DNA of 64,000 nt from Alphaproteobacteria bacterium (GTDB taxonomy: Bacteria > Pseudomonadota > Alphaproteobacteria > Micropepsales > Micropepsaceae), in assembly GCA_028865545.1 (NCBI GenBank), contig JAGWJY010000008.1, positions 25,189-89,188 of the forward strand, in the 5' to 3' direction. Made by a program: the position numbers and the translations under genes. Below the pieces are notes generated by a model. That model worked only from the letters and a program-made list of their open reading frames with translations. It searched no databases and had not been told where the DNA came from. Numbering within the stretch: the stretch's first letter is position 1; each line of letters opens with the position of its first letter. Positions 1 to 7,908 of the stretch are shown one piece after another.

Positions 1-1
1 A

Positions 2-1579
2 AAAAGCGGCGGGCTTTTTGCGCCAATTTCCCGCGAGAGCGGCCTGCTGTTCAATAACCTTCTCCTGAGTATCGCCGCTGCCACAGTTCTGCTTGGAACG
101 CTTTACCCGTTGTTTGTCGACGCTCTAGGCCTTGGCAAGATTTCGGTTGGTCCGCCATATTTTGACAGCGTTTTTGTTCCGTTGATGGCGCCGATGATCC
201 TGGTCATGGCAATCGGGCCTTTTCTGTCCTGGCGGCGCGGCAATCTCAAAGACGCCTTGGCACGGCTGAAGCTCGCATTTGTCGTCACAGTTGTGACAAT
301 TGCCGCAACCCTAATGATCGCTGGTACCTCTTCGCGCACGCTCTGGGCATCGCTGGGATTTGGACTGGCGGCGTGGCTATTCTTCGGCAGTCTTATCGAG
401 TGGACCGGACGGATCGGGTTGTTCCGGCGCTCGCTGACCGAAGCAGTACATCGCGCCCGCCATTTGCCGCGGTCCGCCTATGGCATGACCATCGCACATA
501 TGGGGCTCGCGATTGTTCTGGCAGGCATCACCGGTTCTTTGGCCTGGAAGACCGAAATGCTCCAGGTCATGCGCCCCGGTGACAGCGTGATGGTATCTGG
601 CTATCAGCTCACATTCACCGGTGTCGACAATGATGTTAAAGGTCCAAATTACACCGCCTCACGCGCCACTTTCGTCGCCAGCAAAGACGGCCAGTTCGTC
701 GCCAAGATGCAGCCAGAGCGGCGCGTGTATGCGAACCCGCCACAAGACAAGTCGACTGTCGCCATTCATACCAACTTCGTTGACGACCTCTACGCGGTCT
801 TCGGGGAGCCGGACGGGAAAGGAGGCTTCGTCACACATTTCTTCCTAAACCCGCTAGTGCCGTGGATTTTCTTCGGTGCCGTAGTGATGGTTTTCGGCGG
901 CATTGTTTCGTTAAGCGACCGACGCCACCGTGTCGGCGCACCAATTAGGAAAGCTCGCGCTTCTCCGCATGACTCTTCAGCCGAGATGGCGCATCTTAAA
1001 ACAACCGCTGTGAAAAGGATGGAAAATAAAATTCTTCTGCGTGGTTGGGTCTACCTTGTGCCGCTGCTGGCGTTCATCGTCATGGCTGGCTTCTTCATTC
1101 ACCGCCTGCAATTGGTATCGGAAGGGGATGCGCCGAATTTTATTCCGTCGGCCATGATCAACAAGCCAGCGCCGGCGTTTAACCTGCCGCCTCTCTTGGT
1201 GGACAGACCAGGTCTCAAGACCGCCGACTTAAAAGGCAAAGTCACGCTAGTGGACTTCTTTGCATCATGGTGCGTGCCGTGCCGCCAGGAACACCCGGTC
1301 CTAAGACTCGTGACCCAGGCGGGCATCCGCCTCGTCGGCATCAACTACAAGGACAAACCGGCAGACGCCAAAGCTTGGCTCGCCGAGCTGGGTGATCCCT
1401 ACCAGGCAGTAGCCGTCGACGCGCACGGACAGACAGGAATCAATTTCGGGGTCTACGGCGTACCGGAATCCTATCTCGTCGACAAGAATGGCGTAATCCG
1501 CTTCAAGCAGACTGGCCCATTGACGCCAGAAGTCCTGCGGGAAAAATTGATTCCAATGGTAGAGAAGCTAAAGCAGTGA
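2..1579 (+). CDS. ccmF: CcmF-CcmG fusion, C-terminal part (copy A, 5' end outside window)
   Basis: The frame is open from base 2, so the gene starts to the left of the window; 525 codons are visible. The first part aligns by eye with the C-terminal half of CcmF, the membrane haem lyase subunit of cytochrome c maturation System I (GLLFNN, GPPYF and LPRSAYGMT blocks, also present in copy B at 5041-7641). Without a stop it runs into a transmembrane anchor (RGWVYLVPLLAFIVMAGFF) and a thioredoxin-like domain with CVPC at about visible residues 424-427 and the cis-proline block GVYGVPE. That is CcmG/DsbE, which reduces apocytochrome CXXCH thiols in the periplasm. CcmF and CcmG are usually separate genes. 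The stop overlaps the GTG of ccmH (GTGA). An internal start for a separate CcmG cannot be excluded, but the frame is continuous. Confidence 0.93.
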   Translation, partial: KSGGLFAPISRESGLLFNNLLLSIAAATVLLGTLYPLFVDALGLGKISVGPPYFDSVFVPLMAPMILVMAIGPFLSWRRGNLKDALARLKLAFVVTVVTIAATLMIAGTSSRTLWASLGFGLAAWLFFGSLIEWTGRIGLFRRSLTEAVHRARHLPRSAYGMTIAHMGLAIVLAGITGSLAWKTEMLQVMRPGDSVMVSGYQLTFTGVDNDVKGPNYTASRATFVASKDGQFVAKMQPERRVYANPPQDKSTVAIHTNFVDDLYAVFGEPDGKGGFVTHFFLNPLVPWIFFGAVVMVFGGIVSLSDRRHRVGAPIRKARASPHDSSAEMAHLKTTAVKRMENKILLRGWVYLVPLLAFIVMAGFFIHRLQLVSEGDAPNFIPSAMINKPAPAFNLPPLLVDRPGLKTADLKGKVTLVDFFASWCVPCRQEHPVLRLVTQAGIRLVGINYKDKPADAKAWLAELGDPYQAVAVDAHGQTGINFGVYGVPESYLVDKNGVIRFKQTGPLTPEVLREKLIPMVEKLKQ

Positions 1580-2079
1580 AACCTCGTTTCGGAATCCTTT
1601 CGGCCGCTGCCGTGTTTCTGCTGTTTGCCACAGATATGCACTACGCGGCTTTCGCCGTCGAACCCAGCGAGGTGCTTGCCAATCCGGTGCTCGAGGCCCG
1701 CGCCCGGGCCATTAGCAGCGAGTTGCGCTGCCTTGTCTGCCAGAATGAATCCATCGACGAATCGAACGCATCCTTGGCACATGATCTGCGCGTTTTGGTG
1801 CGCAAACGCCTTCTCGCGGGCGATAGTAATGAGCAGGTCAAGGAATACATCGTCGCCAGGTATGGCAATTACGTTCTGTTGAAGCCGCCCTTCATTGAAG
1901 AAACCTATGTACTATGGTTCGGGCCGCTGATCCTGCTACTGGGCGCGACGGCGGCGATCATTCTGTTTTATCGACGCCGCACCGGCCAGTCGTCGGAACC
2001 CACCCCTCTCACGGACGAAGAACGGCGCAGCCTGTCCCTCCTGCTCAGCAAATCTGATGAAAAAGAGGAAGCCCGCTGA
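1576..2079 (+). CDS. ccmH: Cytochrome c maturation protein CcmH (copy A)
   Basis: 167 residues: a signal or anchor segment at the N terminus, then the family signature LRCLVCQNESIDES, whose two cysteines act in thiol-disulphide exchange with apocytochrome c and CcmG. A C-terminal transmembrane helix (LWFGPLILLLGATAAIILFY) is followed by a charged tail. It starts with GTG overlapping the previous stop, and its TGA overlaps the ATG of the next gene, so the three genes are translationally coupled. Length and layout match the short CcmH of alphaproteobacteria, where the TPR part is a separate CcmI. It is paralogous to the copy at 4538-5044. Confidence 0.95.
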   Translation: MKPRFGILSAAAVFLLFATDMHYAAFAVEPSEVLANPVLEARARAISSELRCLVCQNESIDESNASLAHDLRVLVRKRLLAGDSNEQVKEYIVARYGNYVLLKPPFIEETYVLWFGPLILLLGATAAIILFYRRRTGQSSEPTPLTDEERRSLSLLLSKSDEKEEAR

Positions 2080-2957
2080 TGTATTGGATTGCGTTTGCTT
2101 TCCTCACAGTCCTTTGTGTTTCGGCTCTGCTCTACCCGCTTTTGCGCCGAAACCAATCGACTGCGCCAGCGCGTGCCGAATACGACAATCTCGTCTATAG
2201 CAGTCAGTTGTCCGAGATCGCGCAAGAGGTCGATCGCGGTGTATTGAGCCAGGAGCAGGCCGATGCGGCGCGTACTGAAATCCATCGCCGCATGCTATCG
2301 GCAGCTGCCGGAAACAAAAGGACGACTCATTCGGAGGGTAATCGTCGTGCACGCATAGCCGCTGCTGCAGTGATCGCCCTCCTCGTACCAGTAGGATCAG
2401 GCCTGTTATACAGCGCCCTAGGTTCTCCCGGTATGCCGGATCAACCTTATGCCGAACGGCTTAGACATGATCCCAACGTCATAATCGCGTCCACTGCGCA
2501 CAAGCTTGCAGTTCAGCTTGAAAATAAGCCATATGCAGGCGGCTATCAGCGCTTGGCGGAAATATATTTATATTTGAATGAATATGACCGTTCCGCGGCG
2601 GCCTATCAACGTGCCATAGACCTTGGCGACAACAACGCGGATATGTGGTCGCATTTGGGCGAGGCAATCGTTGCCGCAAACAGCGGAACAGTGGTGCCGG
2701 ACGCGTTAAGCGCTTTCACACATGCACTTGGCATCGATGCGAAGGAGCCACGGGCGCGTTATTATCTTGGCTTGGCCGCAGCTCAGGCTCACGAGCTGAA
2801 AACGGCGATCGCCATATGGCGCGATCTGGAAATGGACAGCACCGCCGACGCGCCCTGGCTCCCGCTCCTGCGCCAACGCATCACCGCTTACGCCAAGGCT
2901 GGCGGCTTTGACCCTGCAACAGTCCCTCCAGAGCCACCGCTTCTCAGCAAACCATGA
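2079..2957 (+). CDS. ccmI: CcmI-like TPR protein of cytochrome c maturation (copy A, short form)
   Basis: 292 residues. The N terminus is a transmembrane helix (YWIAFAFLTVLCVSALLYPLL) followed by the CcmI/NrfG block with QLSEIAQEVDRGVLSQEQADAARTEIHRRML, a second transmembrane helix near residue 100, and one set of TPR repeats (GGYQRLAEIYLYLNEYDRSAAAYQRAI). CcmI chaperones apocytochrome c to the CcmFH haem lyase. The protein stops after the first TPR set at FDPATVPPEPPLLSKP. The paralogue at 3088-4536 continues for about 190 residues with a second TPR region, so copy A lacks that C-terminal chaperone part. Start overlaps the ccmH stop (TGATG). Confidence 0.88.
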   Translation: MYWIAFAFLTVLCVSALLYPLLRRNQSTAPARAEYDNLVYSSQLSEIAQEVDRGVLSQEQADAARTEIHRRMLSAAAGNKRTTHSEGNRRARIAAAAVIALLVPVGSGLLYSALGSPGMPDQPYAERLRHDPNVIIASTAHKLAVQLENKPYAGGYQRLAEIYLYLNEYDRSAAAYQRAIDLGDNNADMWSHLGEAIVAANSGTVVPDALSAFTHALGIDAKEPRARYYLGLAAAQAHELKTAIAIWRDLEMDSTADAPWLPLLRQRITAYAKAGGFDPATVPPEPPLLSKP

Positions 2958-3087
2958 CCATCAAAACGAACTCTCCAAACACAGTCTGGATGATCACGAG
3001 CACGCTCCACTCTCAGGTCGTAACGCGCCCGGCGAATCCGCTTCCTGAGCCGGCGCCGCCGCCGACCTGAGCGATGTCCGGCCGCCG

Positions 3088-4536
3088 TCAATGCCCTTTG
3101 ATTTTTCCCGAAAGGATGTCCAAACGGTTGTGGATGCTGATGGCCAGCGGATCTGTCGGATCCGCCACAGATAGAGCCCTGTTCCAGAACAGGCGTGCGC
3201 GCTCCATGTGGCCTGCCTTCTGCTCCGCCAGTCCGACATAATAGAGGGCCTGCAGATTGGTAGGGTCGAGTTTCAGAACACCGCGCATGGTCCTGACATA
3301 ATCCGCCGGCGTGTCGTCGCCCGGTACGGCAGCAGACTTCTGGATTTCCGCAAGAGACAGCTGCACGCCAATATCGCCAGGCTTGAGCTTGACGGCGTGG
3401 TCGATCGCCGCGCGCGCTTTGTCGTGCTCGCCAAGTACGTTGTAGGCATGCGCCAGACGTTGCCAACCAGCCACATCACCGGGGTTCTTCGCCATGCGAT
3501 CCGCAAGCTTCGATACCATGGCGTGGATCATGGTGTCCTGATCATCCGTCGTCGACGTCGGCGCGGCGTCAGCACGCGCTTGGCTGTCCTTGACCGCAAG
3601 CGGGGTGGTGTTCAGGTGCATGGCATTGGTCATTGCAGTGACCGCCACATTCAGCGTCTTCGGTGACGGCGGGCTCGGGGGGACTGATGCCGGATCGAAA
3701 CCACCTTCCTTTGAGAAAGACGAAATATTCTCGCGTACCATCGGCAACCATGGCGCATCCGGAGGAGCGTCTTTTTCGAGATCGCGCCAGATCGCGACCG
3801 CCTGCTTCAGATTCCCGATCTGCGATTCAGCCAGACCGATGTAAAACCGCGCGCGGTTGTCGTGTGGATCGAGCGCCAGCGCATTGCTGAACGCCATCAA
3901 GGCCTCCGGCACAATTGCGCCGCCATTTGCCATAGCGACGGATTCCCCGAACTCGGACCAAGTGGCTGAGTCATTGGCACCGAGAGCAACCGCCTGACGG
4001 TCAGCGTCGGCGGCCTGATCGTAGTCGCGGGAATTGAAATACATCTCCGCTAGGCGCTTGTAACCAGACGCGCTTGGACTGTCCTTCAACAGGTCGGCCA
4101 GCTTTTCCGCCGTCGCGGCGACGACAAATTCTGGGTCATGTTTAAGACGCCAAGCATAGGGCTTTCCTGGTAGATTCGGAGAACCTAGCGCGCCATACAC
4201 TGCGACTGAACCGAGGGGCAAAATAAGAGCGATTGCCATAATTGCTGCGATGCGGGCGTGGCGGCTGTCCAATCGCACAGGTTTGACCGGCGCTTTGAGC
4301 TCAGCGTCTTCGGCTGCCAGCATGCGCCGGTGCACTTCTGCCCGCGCAGCAACAGCCTCGGTTTCGGTCAATAGACCGCGTTCGATCTCCTGCTCGATCT
4401 CTGCCAACTGATTGCGGTAAACAACGATGTCATAATCAACGCGCGGTGGCGCCTCCTCCGACTGCCTTTTCAAGAGCGGCAGAAGGAGTATCATTAGGAC
4501 GGCAAGCATCAACACCGCGAAAATCAGCCACAACAT
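3088..4536 (-). CDS. ccmI: CcmI, apocytochrome c chaperone (copy B, full length)
   Basis: 482 residues. It has an N-terminal transmembrane helix (LWLIFAVLMLAVLMILLLPLL), the typical EQEIERGLLTETEAVAARAEVHRRML coil, a second helix at about 110-130, a first TPR set, a linker, and a second TPR set (VAGWQRLAHAYNVLGEHDKARAAIDHAVKLKPGDIGVQLSLAEI). The role is delivery of apocytochromes to CcmFH. It begins one base after the ccmH stop (4538), so it belongs to the same transcript. It converges with copy A: the two ccmI stops are about 130 bases apart, and I see no intrinsic terminator between them. Confidence 0.93.
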   Translation of the reverse strand: MLWLIFAVLMLAVLMILLLPLLKRQSEEAPPRVDYDIVVYRNQLAEIEQEIERGLLTETEAVAARAEVHRRMLAAEDAELKAPVKPVRLDSRHARIAAIMAIALILPLGSVAVYGALGSPNLPGKPYAWRLKHDPEFVVAATAEKLADLLKDSPSASGYKRLAEMYFNSRDYDQAADADRQAVALGANDSATWSEFGESVAMANGGAIVPEALMAFSNALALDPHDNRARFYIGLAESQIGNLKQAVAIWRDLEKDAPPDAPWLPMVRENISSFSKEGGFDPASVPPSPPSPKTLNVAVTAMTNAMHLNTTPLAVKDSQARADAAPTSTTDDQDTMIHAMVSKLADRMAKNPGDVAGWQRLAHAYNVLGEHDKARAAIDHAVKLKPGDIGVQLSLAEIQKSAAVPGDDTPADYVRTMRGVLKLDPTNLQALYYVGLAEQKAGHMERARLFWNRALSVADPTDPLAISIHNRLDILSGKIKGH

Positions 4537-4537
4537 C

Positions 4538-5044
4538 TTACGTCCCTTTAGTTTCGCCGTCGGTGTTGCCGATCAAAGCGGCAAGACGCCGGGTTTCTTC
4601 GTCCGAAAGTTCTGCCGGCCCTACCGATTGCGTGGAGCGTCTATAATAAACCGCGGCAATGCCTGCCCCGCTCAGCAACAAGACCAGGGGGCCAAACCAC
4701 AGAAGATACGTTTCCGCATCGAATGGCGGCTTCAGCAGGACATAGTTGCCATAGCGGGCCACGATGTACTGCTTGACCTGCTGGTCCGTGTCGCCTGCAA
4801 CGATTCGCTTGCGCACGAGCAGTCGCAGGTCATGCGCCAAATCCGCATCGGAATCATCTATGGATTCGTTCTGGCAGACGAGACAGCGCAGTTGCTTATC
4901 GATGACACGGGCACGAGCTTCGAGCTTGGGATTGGTCAGCATCTCGTCTGGCCGTATCGCCCAAGCTGCACCGGCCGTACCCCACAGGGTTGCCAACAAA
5001 GCCATGTTCGCCAGAATTGCCGAGATTCGTTTGCGGTATCTCAC
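4538..5044 (-). CDS. ccmH: Cytochrome c maturation protein CcmH (copy B)
   Basis: 168 residues with an N-terminal export segment ending near AWA, the catalytic LRCLVCQNESIDDS motif and a C-terminal transmembrane helix (LLWFGPLVLLLSGAGIAAVYY). It is predicted to hold apocytochrome c cysteines reduced next to CcmF in the periplasm. The GTG start overlaps the TGA of the CcmF-CcmG gene (GTGA), exactly as in copy A, and the following ccmI starts one base after its stop. The conserved junctions show the two clusters arose by duplication or from a common cluster architecture. Confidence 0.95.
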   Translation of the reverse strand: MRYRKRISAILANMALLATLWGTAGAAWAIRPDEMLTNPKLEARARVIDKQLRCLVCQNESIDDSDADLAHDLRLLVRKRIVAGDTDQQVKQYIVARYGNYVLLKPPFDAETYLLWFGPLVLLLSGAGIAAVYYRRSTQSVGPAELSDEETRRLAALIGNTDGETKGT

Positions 5045-7641
5045 TTGCCCAATTTCTCCGCCAAGGGAATCAACTGGTTCTTGATGATGTCCGGCGTCAA
5101 CGGCCCCGTCTGCTTGAAGCGGATTACCCCGTTCTTGTCGATCAGATAGGACTCCGGCACACCATAGACCCCAAAATTGAGTCCGGTCTGGCCGTGTGCA
5201 TCTACGGCAACCGTCTTATAGGGGTCGCCCTGCTCCGCCAGCCAAGCTTTGGCGTCTTCCGCTCGGTCTTTGTAATTGATGCCAACCAGCACAATACCGG
5301 CCTTGGCGACCTCCGACAGATAGGGATGCTCCTCGCGGCACGGCACACACCATGAAGCAAAGAAATTGACCAACGTGACCTTGCCGCGCAGATCAGCGGT
5401 CTTGAAGCCGGGTTGCCCCGCCAGCAGCGGCGGCAAGTTGAATTGCGGCGCCGACTTGTTGACCATGACCGACGGGATCAGGTTCGGCGTATCACCTTCG
5501 GCGATCAGATGTATCCGCCAGATGAAGAAGCCGGCCAAAACGGCGAAGGCCAGAAGCGGCACGAGATAGGTCCAACCGCGCGAAGCCGCCCGCCGATCAG
5601 GTACTGCGGTGCGGGGTACTTCCGATTTCATTGCGGTCGCGGCGGCGAGTTTCATCGCGGGCGCAGAGATCTTCGCGCCAAGTCTGCGCAACGGCGCACC
5701 AACGCGGTGATGGCGATCCGTCAGGGAAACAAGGCCACCTAACACCAGCATGATTGCACCAAGGAATAGCCAAGGCACCAACGGATTGTGAAAAATGTGA
5801 ACGACGTACCCGCCACTGCCGTTGGGATCACCGAGAACCAGGTAAAGATCGCTGACGAAGTTCGTGTGGATTGCGACAGTCGACAGAGGCTGTTGCGGGT
5901 TCTCATACATCCGCCGCTCCGGCGTCAGATCGGTCACATAGCGGCCGTCCCTGGTGACGACAAAGCTCGCGCGCGTCGCCACGTAATTCGGCCCCTTGAG
6001 ATTGTCTTCCACGTCGATGAACCTGACGGTGTAGCCGGCGATCGCGGCAGTGTCTCCGGGGCGCATAACGTTGAGATATTCAGTCTTCCAAGCTTGCGAC
6101 CCGGTAATCCCAAGTAGCATGATCGCCAATCCCATATGGCTGATGGTCATGCCATAGGTGGACCGTGGCAGATGGCGAGCCCGGTGCAGCGCATCGCCGA
6201 GCGAGCGCTTGAACAGGCCTATCCTGCCTGCCCATTCCGAGAGGCTACCAAAGAATAACCACGCCGCCAATCCAAACCCGAGCGACGCCCACAGAGATCG
6301 CGAGGATACACCCGCGCCGATCCATACTCCGATGACGGCAACGACGGTCACGACAAACGTGAACTTCATTCGTGACAAGGCCGTCTTCAGATCACCGCGT
6401 TTCCACGATAGGAAGGGGCCGACAGCCATGAGCACGATCAACGGCACCATGAGCGGCACCATCACGATGTTGAAGTATGGCGGGCCGACAGAAACTTTGC
6501 CCAAGTTTAGGGCATCCGCGAACAGCGGGTACAGTGTGCCGAGCAGAACCGTGCCGGCGGCGGTGCTCAGAACGACATTATTAAACAGAAGCCCGCCTTC
6601 ACGCGAGACCGGCGTAAATAATCCGCCCCCCTTGAGCGACGGGGCACGAAAAGCGAATAGCGCCAGCGAACTGCCAGTGACTACGGCCAGAAGGGTTAGG
6701 ATGAAGATGCCGCGGGCTGGATCGCTGGCGAAACTGTGCACCGAGGTGAGAACACCAGAACGCACCAAAAACGTCCCTAGCAACGACAGCGAAAAGGTAA
6801 TGATCGCCAGGAAGATCGTCCACGACTTCATGGTGTCGCGCTTTTCCGCAACGATGGACGAATGCAGCAATGCCGTGCCGGCGAGCCACGGCATCAACGA
6901 AGCATTCTCGACAGGATCCCAGGCCCAATAACCGCCCCAACCGAGCGTGTAGTACGACCACCACATTCCCATGGCGACGCCAAGCGTCAGCGCGCACCAA
7001 GCAACCAGCGTCCAAGGCCGCACCCAGCGCGCCCAGGCCGCGTCGACCCGGCCTTCGATCAACGCCGCGATGGCAAAGGAGAACGCCATCGAGAAGCCGA
7101 CATAACCGAGATAGAGAAACGGCGGATGAAATGCGAGGCCTGGGTCCTGCAGCAGCGGGTTGAGACCGTTACCGTTCAGCGGTGCCGGATCTACACGTAC
7201 GAAAGGATTGGACGTAAGCAGGATGTACAGCAGGAAGCCGACAGCAATCATCCCCTGAACCGCCAGCGCGCGCGCGCGCAGCCCCGGCGGCAGGTCGCGC
7301 CCGAACACAGACACGGCTAAACCATAAAGTACCAAGATCAAGGTCCACAGCATCATGGACCCTTCATGGCTCCCCCACACCCCGGTGATCTTGTAGAGCA
7401 GCGGCTTGTCGGTGTGACTGTTCAGAACGACGTTCAGGACGGAGAAATCGCTCGTGATGTGAGCCCACATCAGCGCGCCGAAGGCGACAGCGACCAGGCA
7501 GAAGCTCGCGAATGCCGACGGCCGGTCCAGACTCATCCATGTCGAGTCACCGCGCGCCGCTCCCAGGAGCGGGACAGTCGCCTGAACGACCGACACAAAG
7601 AGTGCAAGAATCAGGGCAAAAAGACCGACTTCGGCAATCAT
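5041..7641 (-). CDS. ccmF: CcmF-CcmG (haem lyase / thiol reductase) fusion protein (copy B)
   Basis: 866 residues; CcmF alone is normally about 640-660. Residues 1 to about 650 are a polytopic CcmF with the VWGSHEGSMMLW block and the haem-handling WWD-type signature WGGYWAWDPVENASLMPW near residues 235-255. After a linker comes a transmembrane anchor (RGWTYLVPLLAFAVLAGFFIW) and a CcmG/DsbE thioredoxin domain with CVPC at 765-768 and GVYGVPE. Haem lyase and apocytochrome reductase are therefore tethered. The gene is the first of ccmFG-ccmH-ccmI and lies 267 bases downstream of the mtrB-like gene on the same strand, so it may share that operon's control. No ccmA-E is in the window. A small divergent difference from copy A is seen throughout. 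Confidence 0.95.
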   Translation of the reverse strand: MIAEVGLFALILALFVSVVQATVPLLGAARGDSTWMSLDRPSAFASFCLVAVAFGALMWAHITSDFSVLNVVLNSHTDKPLLYKITGVWGSHEGSMMLWTLILVLYGLAVSVFGRDLPPGLRARALAVQGMIAVGFLLYILLTSNPFVRVDPAPLNGNGLNPLLQDPGLAFHPPFLYLGYVGFSMAFSFAIAALIEGRVDAAWARWVRPWTLVAWCALTLGVAMGMWWSYYTLGWGGYWAWDPVENASLMPWLAGTALLHSSIVAEKRDTMKSWTIFLAIITFSLSLLGTFLVRSGVLTSVHSFASDPARGIFILTLLAVVTGSSLALFAFRAPSLKGGGLFTPVSREGGLLFNNVVLSTAAGTVLLGTLYPLFADALNLGKVSVGPPYFNIVMVPLMVPLIVLMAVGPFLSWKRGDLKTALSRMKFTFVVTVVAVIGVWIGAGVSSRSLWASLGFGLAAWLFFGSLSEWAGRIGLFKRSLGDALHRARHLPRSTYGMTISHMGLAIMLLGITGSQAWKTEYLNVMRPGDTAAIAGYTVRFIDVEDNLKGPNYVATRASFVVTRDGRYVTDLTPERRMYENPQQPLSTVAIHTNFVSDLYLVLGDPNGSGGYVVHIFHNPLVPWLFLGAIMLVLGGLVSLTDRHHRVGAPLRRLGAKISAPAMKLAAATAMKSEVPRTAVPDRRAASRGWTYLVPLLAFAVLAGFFIWRIHLIAEGDTPNLIPSVMVNKSAPQFNLPPLLAGQPGFKTADLRGKVTLVNFFASWCVPCREEHPYLSEVAKAGIVLVGINYKDRAEDAKAWLAEQGDPYKTVAVDAHGQTGLNFGVYGVPESYLIDKNGVIRFKQTGPLTPDIIKNQLIPLAEKLGK

Positions 7642-7908
7642 CCGTTCATATCCACGATAGTCCCATCAGGCATGGGAGATCCTACGGCGCTGATCTTTTG
7701 CCTAAGCCAGTCGGCCACGAAATGCGTAATAGTGCGTACGCTGCATCGCCCGACGCCCGGAGCGTATCACCTTGTTCAGACAAGAATTTTTGTCAGCTGC
7801 CGAACTGATAAAAGTGCAGGCAAAACGACCGACACCGACGATCGCGCTTTGTGTTGCGCAATCGCCGGTGCCGAATTACCCCCAGAGCAAACGCCCCCGG
7901 GTGGAAGG

